Of a DNA stretch of 64,000 bases, positions 9,640 to 19,547 are shown in pieces. Each line of letters begins with the position of its first letter. Positions within the stretch are counted from its first letter, which is position 1. Made by a program: the position numbers and the translations under genes. This stretch comes from Neckera pumila (Eukaryota; Streptophyta; Bryopsida; Hypnales; Neckeraceae). Location of the stretch: the NCBI GenBank assembly GCA_963969595.1, contig OZ018410.1:33794913-33858912 (forward strand). The letters are read 5' to 3'. The notes beneath the pieces were generated by a model. It worked only from the letters and a program-made list of their open reading frames with translations, did not search any database and had not been told where the DNA came from.

Positions 9640-12600
9640 TTCCCTGCTAATAATCGGGGACCCAGAATCGTTCCAACAATCGGGATCGGGTACCTAAATT
9701 CATGGAAAAGGTAACAGAACACCTACAGGGAGTTGGTAGGGCGGCTTTAGGATCCAACGGCCCTACTGGGAATTAGGGCGGACTGTTCAATGGTTGGATT
9801 TATCCGCACGCATGAAGATAACGGCTACTCGAACCCGGCGGCCGCTCATTTGAGGGAAGTTCTAGGGTTAGGAAATTCCATCTTCATTCGTGTGTTTGAG
9901 TTTGGGTTGTGTCTGAGCGCAAGTTTGTGAAGCTTTCTGCAAGCGAGTGTGCCAGGAGAGGAGAGAAAGGTTTCCATTCTCGGAGTGACAGAGCGGAAGA
10001 GGATCCTCACCTGGCAGGAAACTACCTGTAATTCTTTCATAGAGGCGTTGGTTGAGTGAATTGTTGAGAGAATTGAGTGATGGTGAAGGCTGAGGGTAGC
10101 GGGTCAGGGGCTTTCAAGTTCAAGACGATCTATCCGGTTGTTCCGAAGGATGACGGAGAGAGGAAGATGTTGGAGGAGGATCTGGGGCAGATTGGGGTCG
10201 TCAACTTCCTGAAGAAACCATGGAGCTTACGAGACAAAGACATGATTGGTGAACTCATGAAGGACCAGTTGAACAAGTGGGTGAAGACCGCTCGCGCTCT
10301 TCCCAACAAATGGACGATAGAAATATGGAAGAAGGTCTACAACTTTCTGCGTGCTGGAGAGGAGATGGCTTCGTGGACAGCTGGATACGCGGAAGGTAAT
10401 ATTTGTAAACCTTCCTCACCCTAAGGATGGCTACGCAGTAGCGGGTTGTAGGTCGCCGAGAGAGAGGGGAGTCTTGGAGTTTTTGGTCTCCATCCTGTAT
10501 CCGGAACGCCCAAACCGGGTTACAATCATGTAGGCCAATACCATCTTTGGAACGCTGAGTGGTGAGAGGAAAGTGTTCTGGGCAGGAGTGGTGAAGAAAT
10601 TGGTCCAGAAAATGGTCGACTCTTTAGGCAGTACCGAGGCAACCTCCATAGGGACCTTCTTGTTTCATTTGTACGAGCACCTAGATGTGCTGCAAAAGAA
10701 GGAAGAAGTGGCCCTGAAGGCAGCTTCCGTAATGATTAAGTTTAATATCATCCCCCCTCAGAAGAGAGATAGTGAGGAAAAGATGAAAGGATTGGATGAG
10801 GAATCTGGTAGAGGGTCATCAAAAAAGCGAGAGTCTTCAGAGAGGATGACATCCGCCGTAAAGAGGAAAGGGTTCCAGAGTGGTCGGAAGGGTTCTGCGG
10901 AACTAGAAGGCGAGAGGGAAAATCCTCTAAGGAGGATTAGTGAGGATCTGGAAAATACGAGGGAAGACTTGGATACTGAGAGAGGAGCAGTGAGGAAAGT
11001 TTGTAGTCTACTTAGTGGGGTCAAAGTATCCGAGCTTGTAGACTCGGTAGAGGAACTAATTGGTCAAAAGGATATCGACCAACAGAGAGAGGATTTCAAG
11101 AGTCTGGCCGATGAGAACGAGTCCCTCCGCAAGAAATTAGAGAAGAATGAAGCCGGAAGTAAGGCTGAGTGGAAACTTTTGCTGAGTCGGAAGAGACCCT
11201 CAAGAGGGTTAGGAAGTTCATCCAAAATTTCGGGGATGTCCTCAACAAAACAAAGTGCTTTGAAGAAGAAGTCCAGAAGGCTGGAGAAGAGGCTGCATGC
11301 AAGGCTGTCCTAGTCTATGCGGAGTATGCGGATAGCTTGGAGAGGATACTGGATAATATTCGGGGAGCTCTACAACAAGCAGGTCAACTTTCGGACACGC
11401 CTGTGAAGTCAAGGAAGAGCGAGCAAGAGAAGACACCTGCCAAGGACTCTTCCAAGCAGAAGACAGAAGGAGGTGAGGGTTCGGCACACGGATCCGGATC
11501 CAAGGGCACCATCAAGAAGAAGAAGGATGAGTTCCAGACTCCGTAGAGCAAAAGCGCCAAATCCTCTCCAGTAAAAACAAGCGGGGTGAAGACGAAGTCC
11601 ACACTCAAATGGGCGTGGGAGATGTCTTCTGAGAGCTACCATTCACGAGTAAAAGAGTCGCCCAGTCAGTCAGGAAAGGAGGTTAGCGAATCCGGAACCA
11701 GATCCCAATCCCAATCCCAATCCCAACCTGAATTGGAAGAGGAGGAAGAAGAGGAATCTGACATAGCAATTATTTCTCCGTCAGACATCAAGGGGAAGGG
11801 TACGACAAAGGATAAGGTGACAGCTAAACCCTTAGTCAGTAGGAAGCAACTGCCAAAGAAGGGTGCCTCTAAATCCGAGGAACTTTCTCCAAAGAAAGGT
11901 AGAAAGTAGAGGTGGAGATTCTTAGGATAAGCCTAGGAACATTAGGCATAACTCTAGTTAAATATAGCTCAATTCAATTTAGTTAGGGAAAGTAAAAGAT
12001 TTTTGCGTGAGAAGCTACTTAGGAGGTACTTTTCAGTTGTATGCACATAGACTGTGCCTTTCCAAGATTTTAGGATCTAAGATCCACATTTTATGGATCG
12101 GATGGGTTGGTAGGAAAGTCAACTCAAGGGAGAATAAGGAATGACACCTGTCATTCCTTGGTCCGCTACTTTTGTTGTTAGGTACCTTTAGGGTTCCTTG
12201 TGGATTAGTATTTAGGGGTTGGAATTTAGTTTCAACTTCGAGCAGTTTATACTCTTGTTTTTTTATTTTCAATTTCTACAAAGAAAGCTTGGATTTCAAC
12301 TCCACAAGTACTGGTCTGGAAAGTCTTAATCTTGTGTTGAGGGGAGAGGCAGTGTTTTGACCATTGCTAATTCAGGTAGTTTGATTGTGGGAACTTGAGA
12401 GGAGAGGTTATCCCCGGATTCTGTCTGAATCCAATTCCAGGAGTTGAAGTGAGCTGATTGAAGGCTGTGTGTACTAGAAGTGAAATTTAGCTATTGTAGT
12501 CACTTGAAGACTTTTGTGGAGGATAACCGCTCTTAGGTTGGGTGCATTTTGCAAGAGGCAGGTGTATATTGATCGATGTGTTGATGAGGTCCTCCTATAA

Positions 12601-13230
12601 CCGGAAATGAGTAATGTGCAATTAGTTAGGATCGCCTAGTTATCCGGTCACCAGGTTCTGCCTTAAGGAACCGGATTTGGATAGGTTTGTTGTTGTAGTA
12701 AAAGGGATTGTGGGGGTTTCCTGAGTGACCTACTAGCTGGGATTGATTTCCGGATTAGTTGTGAGGAAGAAGCCACATCCAGATTTTGTGTGTATGTTTT
12801 GTATTTTCATTTAGTAAAACTTCAATCACTTTAATCTATTGAAGGGTAGGGTATACGTTTCCTTCCTGAATCCAAAGAGCAGACCCCTCTGTTATAGAGG
12901 TTAAACTATTTTTATGACATACTTTGCTTTTTGAATCCGGATCCGGGAAAGGTACAGGATCATGACACTCTTTCCGGTTTTGCATTCAGTTAAGTAGGAT
13001 ACTAAGTTACAAACTACCATTGGGAAGAATACATACTTGTTCTAAGTGGGTTAGAGTATGGTTCTAGGCATGAATTGAGATAAAGAAGGTCTAGGATATA
13101 CAAAGGAGGAAAGTGCAATTCCTTATTTTCAAGTCTGGATTCTTCCGACTTGGAGTTTGGTTTTTTGTATTCCGAATCCGGTAATTTCGAGGAATCTATG
13201 AGTAAAATCCTTTGGGGGTGATACACGAGT
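9640..13230 (+). mobile_element. Element A: retroelement-like insertion with a charged ORF, copy in plus orientation
   Basis: The segment interrupts the piggyBac-like transposase between its core and its C-terminal domain. It encodes the ORF at 10077-11909 and is followed by a long non-coding tail (11910-about 13010) rich in CCGGAT-type motifs. ORF order and tail resemble element B on the opposite strand, including a shared GAGTGACCT block (near 12723 in A) and a shared end around GTTAAG-GGATACT (to 13003). The boundaries are approximate. A 7-base CATCTTA occurs at 9621-9627 and 13231-13237 and could be a target duplication, but chance is not excluded. No reverse transcriptase is visible, so it would be non-autonomous. 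Confidence 0.5.
10077..11909 (+). pseudogene. Element A ORF, charged coiled-coil protein of unknown family, frameshifted
   Basis: Frames 10077-10424, 10431-11313, 11169-11546 and 11586-11909 form one decayed protein of about 600 residues. The N-terminal domain shares with element B the pattern YPVVPKDDGER...EEDL...GFLKKPW-type (YPIIPSDPGER and FIRKPWTVRSED in B). A second conserved block reads FLVSILYPERPNRVTI, then ANTIFG, then FLFHLYEHLD (B: ANTIFGAL and YLFHLYHYYDY). The middle is Glu/Lys-rich and likely coiled coil, and the C-terminus is Ser/Gln/Glu-rich with a TCCCAA hexanucleotide run near 11703. This domain order suggests a gag-like structural protein, but I do not recognise a named family. 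Stops occur at 10531-10533 and between blocks. Confidence 0.55.
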
Positions 13231-13238
13231 CATCTTAG

Positions 13239-13445
13239 GTGTTTTATGATAAATTAACACCTAAAGGTAGGATTTGTACTTCTTTGTGCTACGACACCCA
13301 CTCGATTGCGCTCCACTACAGCAGCCTTAGGCCTTTCTTGTGGCGTAGGTCCATTGTATGTAAGCACAAAATCAAATTCCAGTGCACGACTTGTGGAGGT
13401 GCGAGCATGTGCTTGGGTAGATACTTCTTGAAAGTTCACTCATAA
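13239..13445 (+). pseudogene. Displaced C-terminal cysteine-rich domain of the piggyBac-like transposase
   Basis: The frame ends VCKHKIKFQC, TTCGGASMC, LGRYFLKVH and a stop. The Cys and His spacing (C-x6-C-x2-C-x5-C-x8-H) matches the second half of the zinc-binding cysteine-rich domain that closes piggyBac transposases. The first Cys of the expected leading C-x2-C appears to be Ser (RSIVC), by a single base change. This domain normally follows the DDE core directly, so its position 3.85 kb downstream shows that element A was inserted into the transposase gene. In piggyBac the domain binds the terminal repeats. Confidence 0.7.
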
Positions 13446-14557
13446 ACAAGGTGGGCACTTCATGTAACTCGCCCTACTCGGCATTGAGATACATCTGGCT
13501 GTGAGTTCTTTGTGTCTGCCCAATGCAAAAAGGTACATTTACTTGAGCCGCAATGACTCTTCCTTGTAATTGTGATGAGATAGGGCGCTACTAATTATGC
13601 GGGGACCTTGTCATGCCAATTGTATTGACACACTTGTGCCAGAAGAGATCTGTGAACAGATTGCATGAAGAGCGGTGACTCATAGCTTAGTCGGAATTGG
13701 GGCGAGCAGCCCAAATTTTGGTTGTGGAGGGTGGCATTAGTCGGCCTTGGCCTTCAGTGATTATGTTGGGTCTTTGGCTTTGGCTTTGGCTTTGTTGTTT
13801 CTCAATGAAGGGACGCAAAGATTTGAGCAGGCTGAGGCGGAGTGTTTGGCCTAGGGTGTTCAAGCCTGGTTGTAGTGCTACTTGAGGGAGCGGTAGAGGC
13901 AGTTTTAGCTTGGCTAGGCCTTCAGTTGGGTTTTGTGAAGCCCTTGCCTTGGAATGGCTACATTTTATAGTGGTAGTGTTGGTTCATTCTCATGAGTCAT
14001 CTCATGCTAGACGATGCATGTTTTCGGATGTCATTGATGGTCTTGTTGAGCATGGTGTGGGGCTTCATCTTGTAGTATGGGACGCTGCATTGTTTTCTCT
14101 TCCAAACGTGAAGGAATTCCCTTGTGTATTTTCTTCTCATGCGACAGTGATTGACTCCTATCAACGTCTTAGTTGCTAAGATGTTTGGAGGATGACGAGT
14201 CTCTAATTTTGTTGTATTATATTGAGCACAAAGTTGTAGCTTGGCAATGAAATTGAGGCCGCAGTCATGGGCTAAAAGACTCTCCCAACCATCTCATAGT
14301 CATGAGTTGTAGGTGTGTTTTGTGCATTATGTGGACAGAACTTGTTCTCCATTCTTCCACCAAGTTTTGCTTCCTGCTTGTCGAAAATGTCTAGGCTGCA
14401 TCTGGATGGTCTGTCTCAACATTGCGTTGCCACGTACGACAAGCCTCATTTAGCTGACCTTGGGCAGTAATCCCAAGACGCAGGAGGCTTGACATGACAG
14501 CTGGCAAGAACAGCGTGCCGGGCCTCTTGAGCAATGTGTCAGTGGCGTTGTACCAAA
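13446..14557. other. Unassigned segment of the composite transposon
   Basis: Frames at 13697-13885 and 13910-14179 are open but unrecognised. The first contains a short GGCTTT repeat near 13772-13792. The stretch probably represents the 3' part of the original piggyBac-like element before the gypsy insertion. Confidence 0.35.
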
Positions 14558-14635
14558 ATGTTAGGATCGAAAATTGTCGACGCTCGCATTCCACGAAATT
14601 GAAAGAGGTATGGTTACAAAATGTCGAGTGAGAGT
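14558..14635. repeat. 78-bp direct repeat, copy 1 (proximal to the gypsy pol 3' end)
   Basis: The segment begins ATGTTAGGATCG and ends GTGAGAGT. It recurs at 23991-24068 in the same orientation with 3 differences in 78 positions, all transitions. It abuts the 3' end of the gypsy polyprotein. On the minus strand it ends CCTAACAT and is followed after two bases by TGGTAC, which resembles the start of a tRNA primer binding site, so it may be the 3' edge of a long terminal repeat. Confidence 0.75.
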
Positions 14636-14639
14636 ATGG

Positions 14640-15890
14640 GTTGCGGCCGACGGCCTTCAATAGTGTCTTGAGTATATCTGTGAAGGAGGGACACATGGAA
14701 TGTGTCATGAATGCGAAGATGTTGCGGTAACTTTAGCCTATAAACCAGCTCTATAACTTAGCCATAATAGGAAAAGGTCCTAGAAATCTTGGTGATAATT
14801 TCTTTGAAGGTGCTGTAGTAGAAATGTTGTCGTGGCGAAGGAACACCTTTTCACCAATCTGGAAGCTTGGTTGTAATTTTACACCTTGATTGTAATATCG
14901 CTTTGCTCGTTTACCAACAATATCAATCATGGTCTTTATTTCTTTGTGGACCTCTTGTAAATGTTTAATCCTGTCCTCCACTGCTGGCACGAGGGACATT
15001 GTTGGTGTTGTGAAAGATAAAGAAGGGTGGTAGCCGTATGTACGTATGTGGCATCCAATCACCGCATGTTTTGAGTTATTATATGCAAACTCCACCAAAG
15101 GCAGAAGATCCACCCAGTCATCTTGCCTTCGTGTTGTAAACATCCGAAGAAATTGCTCCAATATTTGATTAATGCGCTCCGTCTGGCCATTTGATTGTGG
15201 ATGAAAAGCCGTTGTGGTTGATGGTTGAATACAAAGAAGTTGGCATAGGCGTTGCATAAACTTTGAAACAAAGATGGGCCCACAATCCGATATTATTTCC
15301 TGAGGTGTTCCATGGAGTTTCCAGACATAATTTAAATATAATGTTGCCGTGGCATTAGCACCAATTGATTCATTTGTAGGAATAAAATGAGCCAATTTGG
15401 TGTTTTTGTCCACCACCACTAAAATGGAGTCATATGCCTTACTCTTAGGTAGCTTTACGATGAAATCCACTATCACTTGTTTCCATGGGGACTTTGCTGC
15501 AGGTATTGGTTGGAATAATCCATAACGAGCATGATGGGTCGGCTTAGATCGTTGACATAGATCACATCCATCAACATATTGGTGCACATAACGGCACAAT
15601 GTAGGCCAATAAAAATCCCTAGCCACCAAATCTAGCGTCTTTGCCCGTCCCTGATGTCCTGCTGCTGGTGCATCATGTCTAGATCGCAAAATTTCTCTTC
15701 GAAGTTCTTCATTATCTGGGACAACGATAGCGCCCTCCAGTCGTAAAAGTCCATCTTCAAACGCATAATCTTGAAACCGGTGTCAAATATCCCTAGGCGC
15801 CCTTTCTGGATTATTTTCAAAAAATGTCAAAATGGGCTTAAATTTGACATCCCTCCCAATAAGGGCCTTAATGCGGTCCTAGATGTGTGC
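14640..15890 (-). pseudogene. Ty3/gypsy integrase region, frameshifted
   Basis: The main frame (15689-14751) starts with an HHCC-type zinc-binding segment (final pair CDLC) and continues into the integrase catalytic core. D,D-35-E landmarks are visible as VDFIVKLPKSK, ISDCGPIFVSKF and NGQTERINQILEQF. The usual Arg of ISDRG is Cys here. It ends with the LGPFPI motif typical of Ty3/gypsy integrase C-termini. A frameshift near 14750 is needed to continue into ELVYRLKLP and HDTFHVSLLHRY, after which the frame stops at the 78-bp repeat. Upstream, a frameshift and stops separate it from RNase H. In an intact element, integrase inserts the cDNA into the host genome. Confidence 0.85.
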
Positions 15891-15929
15891 ATCTGTCCAG
15901 ACTGGGGTTATGGCTTCTAGCGCTGCTAA

Positions 15930-17477
15930 TCAAAGCAGTGGCCTTGGGTCATTGTCTGGTCCATCACTGACATCAACTCGCCGTGAGAGGACGTCTGCTC
16001 TTCCATTTAATGAACCAGGTCGGTGTTGAATGATAAAATCAAAAGCCGAGAGGAACTCTGCCCATCGAGCTTGTCTTTTGCTGAGTTGTTTTGTGGACAA
16101 AAATTGTTCCAAATTTTTGTGATCAGAGATTACCCGCACCTGATGTGAAGATCCTTCTAAATAAACTCGCCAGTCTTGAAATGCCAAAACAATGCTTAAC
16201 AACTCTTTATCATATATGTCATAATTTTTCTCTGCTTGTGTCATTTTAGAACTTTGATATGCATAAGGATGTAGGTGCCCGTCCTCCCCTTTTTGTGACA
16301 AAATTCCACCAGTTGCTGTGTCTGATGCATCTGTCTCAACAACAAATGGTTGGTTAAATCTTAGATGGAGCAATACTGATGATTGTAGAAACCTAGAACG
16401 AAGGTCTTTAAAAGCGGTATCTACGTCTGTTGTCCATTCAAATCTTTGACCTTCCTTTGTAAGCGTAGTAAGGGGAACTGCAATCTTTGAGTAATTCACT
16501 ATAAATCGACGGTAGAAATTTGTGAATCCAAGGAATGCTTGAAGTTCCTTGACTGTAGTTGGTGTCGGCCACTCTTGAATAACTTGGACTTTGTCTTTAC
16601 ACATCTCAATTTCGTTGGCTGACACTATCATTCCCAAAAACTCCACAGAGTCTCGATGAAACTCGCACTTTGAAGCTTTAGCATAAAGGCCATGCTTGTG
16701 CAACCGTTGTAGTACCTCCTGGACCACCTGTTGATGAGCCATCAAGGTTTCCAAAAATATAAGGATGTCATCCAAATATATCACAACAGAGATGTCTAGG
16801 AGGTCGCTAAAAATATTTTGCATGTGAGCCTGAAATTGGGCTGGGGCATTTGTTAGCCCAAATGGCATTACCAAATACTCAAATAGATCGTAACGTGTTT
16901 TAAACGCCGTTTTAAATTCATGTCCTGGTGCCATACGTATTCTGTGATAAGCTTGTCTTATATCCAATTTTGTAAATATCTTAGCACCAGTCAACCGGTT
17001 CGTGAGCTCTGGAATCAACAGCAATGGATAGCGGTTTCGTACTGTGACCTTGTTGAGATTCCGGTAATCCACACAAAATCGAATGGATCCGTCTTTCTTC
17101 CGAACAAAGACAATTGGGGCTGAAACGGGTGACTTTGACCGACGAATCCAGCCTTTGCCTAAATTTTCCTCCAAATATCGTCGAACTTCTTCCAATTCCA
17201 TTGGAGACATAGGTCGTAATCCTGTATTACAAGGTTCTTGGCCATCCTTGAATTCAATTTTCATATCAGCCGGTCCGTGATTTGGGAGTTCATTTGATGC
17301 CTCTTCACTGAATGCTTCGTGTAAATCCTCATACTCACAGGGTATTGAGCTTGTATCCGCAACTGACAATTCCAAAATTTCTAAAGAATAAACAGACGCC
17401 TTTTTTGTTAACCCTCGAAATACCCTTGGCGATACTGGAATAGGTGTAAGAGGTACCGATGAAATTGCCGGCCGCAT
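15930..17477 (-). pseudogene. Ty3/gypsy reverse transcriptase and RNase H
   Basis: This 515-residue open frame is the best-preserved part of the element. Reverse transcriptase motifs are present: LDIRQAYHRI with Asp172, MPFGLTNAPAQFQ, and the YLDD active-site box at residues 234-237. The RNase H domain starts near residue 380 with ETDAS (Asp383) and ends with the HRPGSLNGRADVLSRR box. These enzymes copy the element's RNA into DNA. The frame is separated from the protease frame by a stop at about 17478 and from integrase by frameshifts. The sequence is typical of plant Ty3/gypsy chromovirus-like pol, though the clade cannot be fixed by eye. Confidence 0.9.
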
Positions 17478-17483
17478 CTTGTC

Positions 17484-18203
17484 TTATTGTGATCCACCAA
17501 TAACCTGTAAATCATATGGAAATTCTTGTGCTCTTTGAATGCTCATTGGAGGTCTTTGTGTGACCGGCTTTTGGTCCATTGACTGTAAGATACAATTTTG
17601 TTGACAATGATTAGATTCAAAGAGTACCTTCTTTTGGAACCATAGAATGGTAGGGTCATGTCGGACTAACCATGGGGTGCCAAGAATACAATGATAACGT
17701 CCCGTATTAGTGATATCGGACACCAAAATTTCACGGTGGTTTCCCACCATTAATTCCACGGTTGCTTCATGGGTGATAAGCCCGGAATTAATTAGTCGGC
17801 CATCAATAACTCGAACCACCCATGGGGTGGATTTAATTCTAATGTCAGCTTTACATTCTTGAGCAAATTTAGGATGCAAGAATATCCCAGTTGCACCAGA
17901 ATCCACCAAGGTAATAGCCAACAATAAATTTACTTGAGCATTTAGTGTTAAATGTGTTTCTGGATCAATAGTAGCATGGATACATAAAGCGGTAACATAG
18001 TTTTTGTATTTCTCAAAATCATTACATAATTTGGGCATATCACATAGAGTGGTTGTGACAGGTTCAACCTTCCTAATGCCCGGGCACTGCTTCCCTACCT
18101 TCAGTCCCGGGCCACATCTTTTCCCGACCCTTGTTGTTCTTCTACCTCTTCTAAGATTGCCAATGTAAGGGGTTTGGAGGGATTTGTGGGACACTGGGAT
18201 CAA
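17484..18203 (-). pseudogene. Ty3/gypsy aspartic protease region
   Basis: This 239-residue frame contains the retropepsin active site LVDSGATGIFLHP, with DSGA at residues 101-104, and the downstream ILGTPWLVRHDP motif common in plant gypsy proteases. The protease releases gag and pol products from the polyprotein. The frame starts just after the broken zinc knuckle of gag and ends with a stop six bases before the reverse transcriptase frame, so the original polyprotein was continuous through this point. Confidence 0.85.
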
Positions 18204-19212
18204 ATATGACCCTGTTTACCGCAACTCCAATACTTTCCTTGACATTGATACTCCAAGCGTTCAGCGGCGGTTCTTGCAATTGGTCTTGTGCTAAGAATGG
18301 CATCTAACTCCATTGGGGTGGGCCCAGATGTCCCAGATGTGGCCTGGAACCGATTTGCATATTCTCTTGGGGCGGAGGAGGATGCTGGAGCACGTCGATT
18401 TTGACGCTGAGTCCATAGCCGGTCGTCAATTCGCGAGGCCATGGCCATCCAATCCTAAAGTCCATGAGGCTGTGTTTCTGCAGTAGCTATGGAATCAAGA
18501 ATTTCGTCTTTAAGACCTCCCCGAAACCTTGCTATTAAGCTCGATTCGTTCCAATCTACCTGCGCTGCATGTTCATTAAATGTAGATATATAACCAGCAA
18601 TTGATCCCGTTTGCTTAATTTTAGCAAGGCGGTCTTCCGCATTACTCCGTCGATCTATATCTCCATAAACGGCAACCATGGCTTCCTGAAACTTATCATA
18701 ATTCTCTAGGAGGTATGGTGGCGTCCCTCATCTACTGCTTGCAACATAGGCATTGCCTAATTTTGGACTGCCCCTGTTAAGTATGAAAGTGCATATGCGA
18801 TTTTGTCGTCGTCACATTGGTAAATTCTTGGATTACCTCGAAATACTAGCCGGAGTTGGGCAAACCATTTGTAAACCTCTCCTCCTTTTTTGCCAGAAAA
18901 TTTCTCAGGCTTGGCTATTCTCAACTCTTTATCCCCAGCATGGTTGCTTGGATATTGGTCCGGTCCATGCAACCCGGGTGCACCGGTTCGCATGCTGAGA
19001 GCTGGGGAAACTGAAGGGGGGTGCATCGAAGTCTGCTGTGAAATTTGTTGTATAATATGCGGAATTGCTGCTTGGAAAATTGATTGAATTTGTTGTTGGA
19101 TAAATGTTGCCCATTCAGGCCCCACCTCCCCTAGCTGTGGTGGTCTGCCTTCATCAACAGCTTGTTCTTGATCCATCTCTTCTGGGAGAGCGTCGTTCCG
19201 TTTTTCTCGCAC
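18204..19212 (-). pseudogene. Ty3/gypsy gag with broken zinc knuckle
   Basis: Three frames (19212-18757, 18679-18455 and 18448-18200) form one gag protein. The first carries a Gln-rich N-terminus and the capsid-like KPEKFSGKKGGEVYKWFAQL segment, the second the FNEHAAQVDW and FRGGLKDEI segment, and the third ends in a CCHC knuckle. The knuckle reads YWSCGKQGHI, then a stop, then SQC: the first Cys is Tyr and the residue after HI is a stop codon. A frameshift near 18750-18690 separates the first two frames. Gag packages element RNA; this copy cannot do so. Confidence 0.8.
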
Positions 19213-19547
19213 TCCTGTTTTGTTTCTATAGTAGTGCCATTAAACAACCATGGTCATCATCACTAGAAAGTTGCCTTCTTCGCACGCCTCCCGAAGACGC
19301 CCTGCACTGTCATCAGTCAGACCTGTCGACCTGCTGCCGTCCAGAAACCCCGGAGCTTCTCATTCGGTGAAGCTTCCGTCCCACAGCCCGGCCCCCGCAG
19401 TCTATCGCAATTCTTGCTCTCTCCTGCTGCTCTTATTGCATGACCTTGCAGTCGTATAATTCATTTTGTAAATCTACATTCTTGTGTTGGGTCCGCCGCT
19501 GAGGCCGTCACTTCTATCATCTTTGTCGTACGCGCAATCTAGGCGTA
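19213..19547 (-). other. Gypsy 5' leader, proximal part
   Basis: The sequence lies between gag and the edge of element B. Its GC content and lack of AT drift match the rest of the retroelement. It ends at GCGTA (19543-19547), which recurs at 23117-23121 on the other side of element B. Confidence 0.45.

Noticed and set aside
13231..13264. Stem-forming TTAGGTGTT...AACACCTAA near the end of element A, containing TTAACACCTAAAGG
   Set aside because: It resembles a TTAA MITE end, but the terminal base order differs (ACACCTAAAG) and no partner end was found, so it is not called as an element.
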